From: Natrialbaceae archaeon B1-Br10_E2g27
GTDB lineage: Archaea > Halobacteriota > Halobacteria > Halobacteriales > Natrialbaceae
Assembly: GCA_001563885.1 (NCBI GenBank)
Contig: LKMM01000026.1
Location: 1 to 15,796 of the forward strand
DNA length: 15,796 nt
Reading direction: 5' to 3'
Part shown: positions 12,602-15,796 of the stretch, in pieces
Layout: every line of letters begins with the position of its first letter
Numbering within the stretch: position 1 is the stretch's first letter
The notes under the pieces: model-generated
Told to the model about the DNA's origin: nothing
Database searches by the model: none
The model's input: only the letters and a program-made list of their open reading frames with translations
Translations under genes and position numbers: made by a program

Positions 12602-13984
12602 ATGTATACAGTTGAACGAAGAGGTGGTCCTACTGTGAATGCGCAGTTAATACGAAGAGTAACACAACGGGTAGGTACTTCAGTTAATACGTTCGATGTA
12701 CTCATTCTAACCGCACTGATATGGTTTCTTGGGAAATTTATCAGGTATGTTTTCCCACCGCTATTTGAATTGCTTCAAGGAACATACTCAGTTTCAACAA
12801 CCGTATTAGGATGGACATTTAGTGCGTTTTTGTTGGCGTACGCCCTTGTTCAGTTTCCGTCTGGAGTTATTTCTGACTCGTTTGGAACAGTGTGGGTAAT
12901 CTTTGGTGGGATTTTACTTGCATCATCAACTACAATACTATTGTTCTTCGACATACCATTCGCGGCATTTATTTTTATCATGTTGATTCTAGGTGCTGGA
13001 ACAGGTGTCCATAAGACGTGTGCGGTACAACTACTCTCAAAGGTATATTCTTCTCATAGAGGAAGAGCGTTAGGCGTGTTTGATACGTTTGGAACGTTTG
13101 GTGGTGTTGTTGCGCCTGTCGCCGTCCTGGTTGCAGCCAGCATTCCTGGGTCAATTCCCGGGTGGAGAGTACTCTTACTTTGTACTGGTACTCTTGGTTT
13201 GTTACTCGCTATTGGTTTCATACTAAGGGTTCCAAAAAGAATTGAATCGTCAACGGCATCAGGTTCGCCAGACAGTACTGATGAAGCGACCAGCAAGACT
13301 GGCAACAGTGACTCCACTGATCACAGCAACACCACTGTATCAACCTCTGACCGCGATCCCAAGATTACCTGGCAATCATACGCTCACCTATTTAAGAACA
13401 GAACATTTACTATATTCGTAACGCTTTCAGTTTTCTTTTCGTTCACATATAACGGAATCGTGGCGTTTTTGCCACTCTATTTAACCCAAGAAGGTGGCGT
13501 ATCGCCTGCGGTTGCGGGAACACTTTATAGCGTCTTATTCATCGCAAGCATCGTCCAGATTGGATCAGGAGAACTAAGTGATAGAGTTGGGCCACTTCCG
13601 GTGATATCTAGCGCATTAGCTTTAGCAACACTTTCTATGGCAGTCTTTATTCTCGTAACTAGTAGTGACTTGTGGATCCTAGCCATGAGCGTTCTAGCTC
13701 TTGGTGTCGGTGTTCACAGCTTTCGGCCTGTAAGAGGTGTGTATTTAATGAAAACACTTCCCGATAGGGTCTCTGCAGGCGGGTTTGGTATCGTTCGAAC
13801 GCTGTTGATGGGGGCTGGTGCTATCTCACCCGGTATCGTTGGAACAGTCTCTGATATTGCAACGTTTCGAATAGCGTTTTGGATGTTGGCAAGTTCAGTA
13901 TCACTTTCGACAATTCTGAGCCTATATCTTCTTTTTGCTAACACGAGTCACTCCCCATCACAAACGAAGAGATCACAGAGATAA
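12602..13984 (+). CDS. Major facilitator superfamily (MFS) transporter
   Basis: This is a membrane carrier of about 460 residues with a 12-helix MFS layout: six hydrophobic segments before and six after a central cytoplasmic loop. Helix 1 lies near residues 32-55. The loop between helices 2 and 3 carries PSGVISDSFG (86-95), and the equivalent GELSDRVG (323-330) follows helix 8. HRGRALGVFDTFGTFGG near 152-168 is also typical. The central loop (about 214-253) is a low-complexity Ser/Thr/Asp/Asn stretch. The substrate cannot be told. I chose the ATG at 12602. A GTG at 12587 or an inner GTG at 12632 are alternatives, with no ribosome site to decide. Codon use is AT-richer than in the hydrolase genes to its left, which may mark a separate origin. 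Confidence 0.88.
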   Translation: MYTVERRGGPTVNAQLIRRVTQRVGTSVNTFDVLILTALIWFLGKFIRYVFPPLFELLQGTYSVSTTVLGWTFSAFLLAYALVQFPSGVISDSFGTVWVIFGGILLASSTTILLFFDIPFAAFIFIMLILGAGTGVHKTCAVQLLSKVYSSHRGRALGVFDTFGTFGGVVAPVAVLVAASIPGSIPGWRVLLLCTGTLGLLLAIGFILRVPKRIESSTASGSPDSTDEATSKTGNSDSTDHSNTTVSTSDRDPKITWQSYAHLFKNRTFTIFVTLSVFFSFTYNGIVAFLPLYLTQEGGVSPAVAGTLYSVLFIASIVQIGSGELSDRVGPLPVISSALALATLSMAVFILVTSSDLWILAMSVLALGVGVHSFRPVRGVYLMKTLPDRVSAGGFGIVRTLLMGAGAISPGIVGTVSDIATFRIAFWMLASSVSLSTILSLYLLFANTSHSPSQTKRSQR

Positions 13985-14011
13985 TTGCGTATTCTCTTTA
14001 TGTTGCTTACT

Positions 14012-14036
14012 TTTATATATAACGGATCTTTATATG
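14012..14036 (+). promoter_or_regulatory. TATA-like elements upstream of the unrecognised acidic protein gene
   Basis: Two AT-runs, TTTATATATAA (14012-14022) and CTTTATATG (14028-14036), could direct transcription toward the ATG at 14113. They would leave a leader of about 50-70 bases, longer than for the other genes here. Confidence 0.3.
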
Positions 14037-14112
14037 TCATTGTTTTGTGGAATTTTCGCAGATATTGCTCGTGGCGCAATCACATAGTACGTGTGTCTCA
14101 TTGTAGCAACCG

Positions 14113-15072
14113 ATGGCGACCAGCGACGCACTGGCAACTGTAGTTGACCTAGTATCGGGGGTTGAACATAACGGGGGTGAACTCAGGGAGGTATCTGTAA
14201 CCAAATCCGACGACATTGTGGGGACCGTCGGAGTGACCTTCCCAGTATTTGATGAGACAAAGCTGCCTGATGGGCTTTCTATCAACGTTGCAGACACCGG
14301 CATAGAAGATGGTAACGCTGAACTTACTCTCGAGATCACTCTCTCATCGGACAGTCAGCCTAGGAATCAAACGAATAGCAACCAGGATCGGACAAAAACC
14401 ATAACTGATCCGGATCAAACTCCAGTACCCACACAACCTCCCTATAAAGACCGGAGGGAACTCGAAAAGGTATACGAAGAGTTCGAAACGTTCCCCGAGA
14501 TGACAGAAGCTCTGGGAGTTGACGTGACACCGGAGACGGTACGCCGCTACATGATCAAGTACGACATTCATGATCCCGTAGCCCCAAATCAGGTACCTAA
14601 CCGGACGCAGACAGACTCATCAGAGACGAACCCACGTTCTGATGCCAGAAGAGTTAGCGAAGTTACCGACTCGACGCCAACTGACGTTGATTGTACTACC
14701 GATAACGCTGTACGCAAAAACGAGAAGGGGGCTGATCCGTCTGTTGAGGACTCAAAAGTAGCCTCAGTTGAAACCCAACCTGTTGTCGAACTAATCGAGA
14801 ATAACACGACTGACGGGAGTTCACCTGTCATCGCAGATGGGAGTGGAATCCCACAGTCACTAACGGTGAGAGAATTTGCGGATGTATTAGAGCGGTCACG
14901 GACTGTCTCAGAGACACAACGATCTCTTGGACTTGAATATGATCAAACGCGTAATTTACTGCAAAAACTACACCTCATCGAATTTGTAACTGGACGGCTC
15001 GCAGCTTCGCATTCGAAAGTGCCGTCGAAACTCGTTGCCAAACGTCTCGAGGAATATTGCGCAGAGCAGTGA
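14113..15072 (+). CDS. Unrecognised acidic protein with two helix-turn-helix-like segments
   Basis: I do not recognise this 319-residue protein. It has no signal peptide or membrane segment. Residues 1-80 look like a small alpha/beta domain ending in ELTLEITLSSD. Residues 113-154 (from RRELEKVYEEF through TPETVRRYMIKYDIHDP) have the spacing of a helix-turn-helix or winged-helix unit. Residues 155-245 are a low-complexity acidic, Ser/Thr-rich linker that is probably disordered. Residues 249-295 form a second such unit (LTVREFADVLERS, then SLGLEYDQTRNLLQKLHLIE, then VTGRL). The layout of two DNA-binding-like segments joined by a flexible linker suggests a haloarchaeal regulatory or nucleic-acid-binding protein, but this is inference. 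It is 128 bases after the MFS gene on the same strand and convergent with the dehydrogenase gene. Confidence 0.7.
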   Translation: MATSDALATVVDLVSGVEHNGGELREVSVTKSDDIVGTVGVTFPVFDETKLPDGLSINVADTGIEDGNAELTLEITLSSDSQPRNQTNSNQDRTKTITDPDQTPVPTQPPYKDRRELEKVYEEFETFPEMTEALGVDVTPETVRRYMIKYDIHDPVAPNQVPNRTQTDSSETNPRSDARRVSEVTDSTPTDVDCTTDNAVRKNEKGADPSVEDSKVASVETQPVVELIENNTTDGSSPVIADGSGIPQSLTVREFADVLERSRTVSETQRSLGLEYDQTRNLLQKLHLIEFVTGRLAASHSKVPSKLVAKRLEEYCAEQ

Positions 15073-15158
15073 ATCAATAATGTGGAGGTTACGGTTTCGT
15101 GGCAAACTCGCTTACAGTATGTGACGGAACTGTGTGATCGCCATCTCGGAGCAGGAGT

Positions 15159-15796
15159 TCACCTGGCTGGATCAATCGAATCGACCAAAATCTCAGCACA
15201 TCGGTCCCAGTACCGTGGCGTGTGACCGGCGTTGTGTGGTGTCACGAGGCAGTTCTCGAGTGTCCACAGTGGGTGGTCTGCTGGAAGGGGTTCGGGATCG
15301 GTTACGTCAACTGCAGCACTTCGGATGTCGTTTCCACGAAGGGCAGCAACCAGCGCATCGGTATCGATGACTGGCCCACGGGCGACGTTGACGACCATTG
15401 CGTCCGTCGGGAGCGTAAGGAAGACGTCTTCGTCGACGAGGTGTTCTGTCGTTTCGGTTAGCGGACAGGCAAGAACGAGATACTCACTTCGGCTGAACGC
15501 ATCGAGCAACGCCTCTTGTTCGAAGCCGATAACCTCGTCTGCGGGACCGCCTTTCGACGGCGTGTAGCGGACACCGATCGTCTCGACCTCGAAGGCGTTG
15601 AAGCGGTCGATGATCGTTTTCCCGATTGGGCCCATGCCGACAACGGTTGCTGTCGACCCGTTCAGTTCGCCACCCTGAAAATGACACCACTCGGATCGTT
15701 CGTGCTGTTTCCATGCCTGTCGGAGATTCCGGACGTCCGCGAGGACATATCCCAGCACTTGTTCGGCGATATTCGGTCCGTGGACACCCGAGGCAC
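15159..15796 (-). CDS. D-2-hydroxyacid dehydrogenase (5' end outside the window)
   Basis: This is a partial NAD(P)-dependent dehydrogenase of the D-isomer-specific 2-hydroxyacid family. The frame stays open to the right window edge, so about 210 C-terminal residues are present and the N-terminal catalytic part is missing. The first residues visible (SGVHGPNIAEQVLGY) match the start of the family's hinge helix, so the GTG at 15758 is internal, not a start. Readable features are the nucleotide-binding VVGMGPIGKTI, the catalytic Arg in NVARGPVIDTDAL, the Glu in DVTDPEPLPADHPLW, and the catalytic His in VTPHNAGHTPRYWD. It would reduce a 2-ketoacid or oxidise a D-2-hydroxyacid. It is convergent with the preceding gene, 86 bases apart. 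Confidence 0.9.
   Translation of the reverse strand, partial: ASGVHGPNIAEQVLGYVLADVRNLRQAWKQHERSEWCHFQGGELNGSTATVVGMGPIGKTIIDRFNAFEVETIGVRYTPSKGGPADEVIGFEQEALLDAFSRSEYLVLACPLTETTEHLVDEDVFLTLPTDAMVVNVARGPVIDTDALVAALRGNDIRSAAVDVTDPEPLPADHPLWTLENCLVTPHNAGHTPRYWDRCAEILVDSIDPAR

Noticed and set aside
1..15796. CRISPR array or tRNA genes
   Set aside because: No regularly spaced direct repeats and no cloverleaf-compatible T-loop sequences were seen in the spacers.

Overview
The window looks like chromosomal or large-replicon DNA from a halophilic archaeon (class Halobacteria). The proteins are strongly acidic. Two secreted proteins carry twin-arginine (Tat) signals followed by lipoboxes, the typical haloarchaeal export route. 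One gene is a halocyanin-type cupredoxin. Several starts sit about 25-31 bases downstream of an AT-rich TATA-like element, as in haloarchaeal leaderless or short-leader transcripts. Genus cannot be fixed from the sequence alone.

Layout. Positions 1-305 hold no clear whole gene. There is a long bulged hairpin just after a short reading frame that enters from the left edge, possibly the right end of an IS200/IS605-type element. Positions 306-5706 (minus strand) form an ABC importer cluster of the dipeptide/oligopeptide (PepT) type. Its order in transcription is DppC-like permease, DppD-like ATPase, DppF-like ATPase, DppB-like permease, then an acetamidase/formamidase. The divergent 6151-7944 gene (plus) encodes the matching solute-binding lipoprotein. 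It is followed by a thioredoxin-fold protein (8058-8735, plus), which is convergent with a halocyanin-like lipoprotein (8744-9190, minus). Next come an M20-type N-carbamoyl-amino-acid amidohydrolase (plus) and a convergent amidase-signature hydrolase (minus). An AT-richer stretch follows with an MFS permease and an unrecognised acidic protein that has two helix-turn-helix-like segments. The window ends inside a D-2-hydroxyacid dehydrogenase (minus).

How the genes may work together. One importer plus three different C-N hydrolases (acetamidase/formamidase, N-carbamoylase, amidase-signature enzyme) suggests uptake and breakdown of an amide-, ureide- or carbamoyl-containing compound as a nitrogen source. 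The substrate is not visible from the sequence.

Two observations stand out. (1) The solute-binding protein appears circularly permuted: the segment that normally forms the C-terminal part of a family-5 binding protein lies directly after the lipoprotein signal, and the normal N-terminal part follows it. (2) The halocyanin-like protein keeps the cupredoxin framework but has lost all four expected copper ligands (Gln, Ser, Thr, Thr in place of His, Cys, His, Met).
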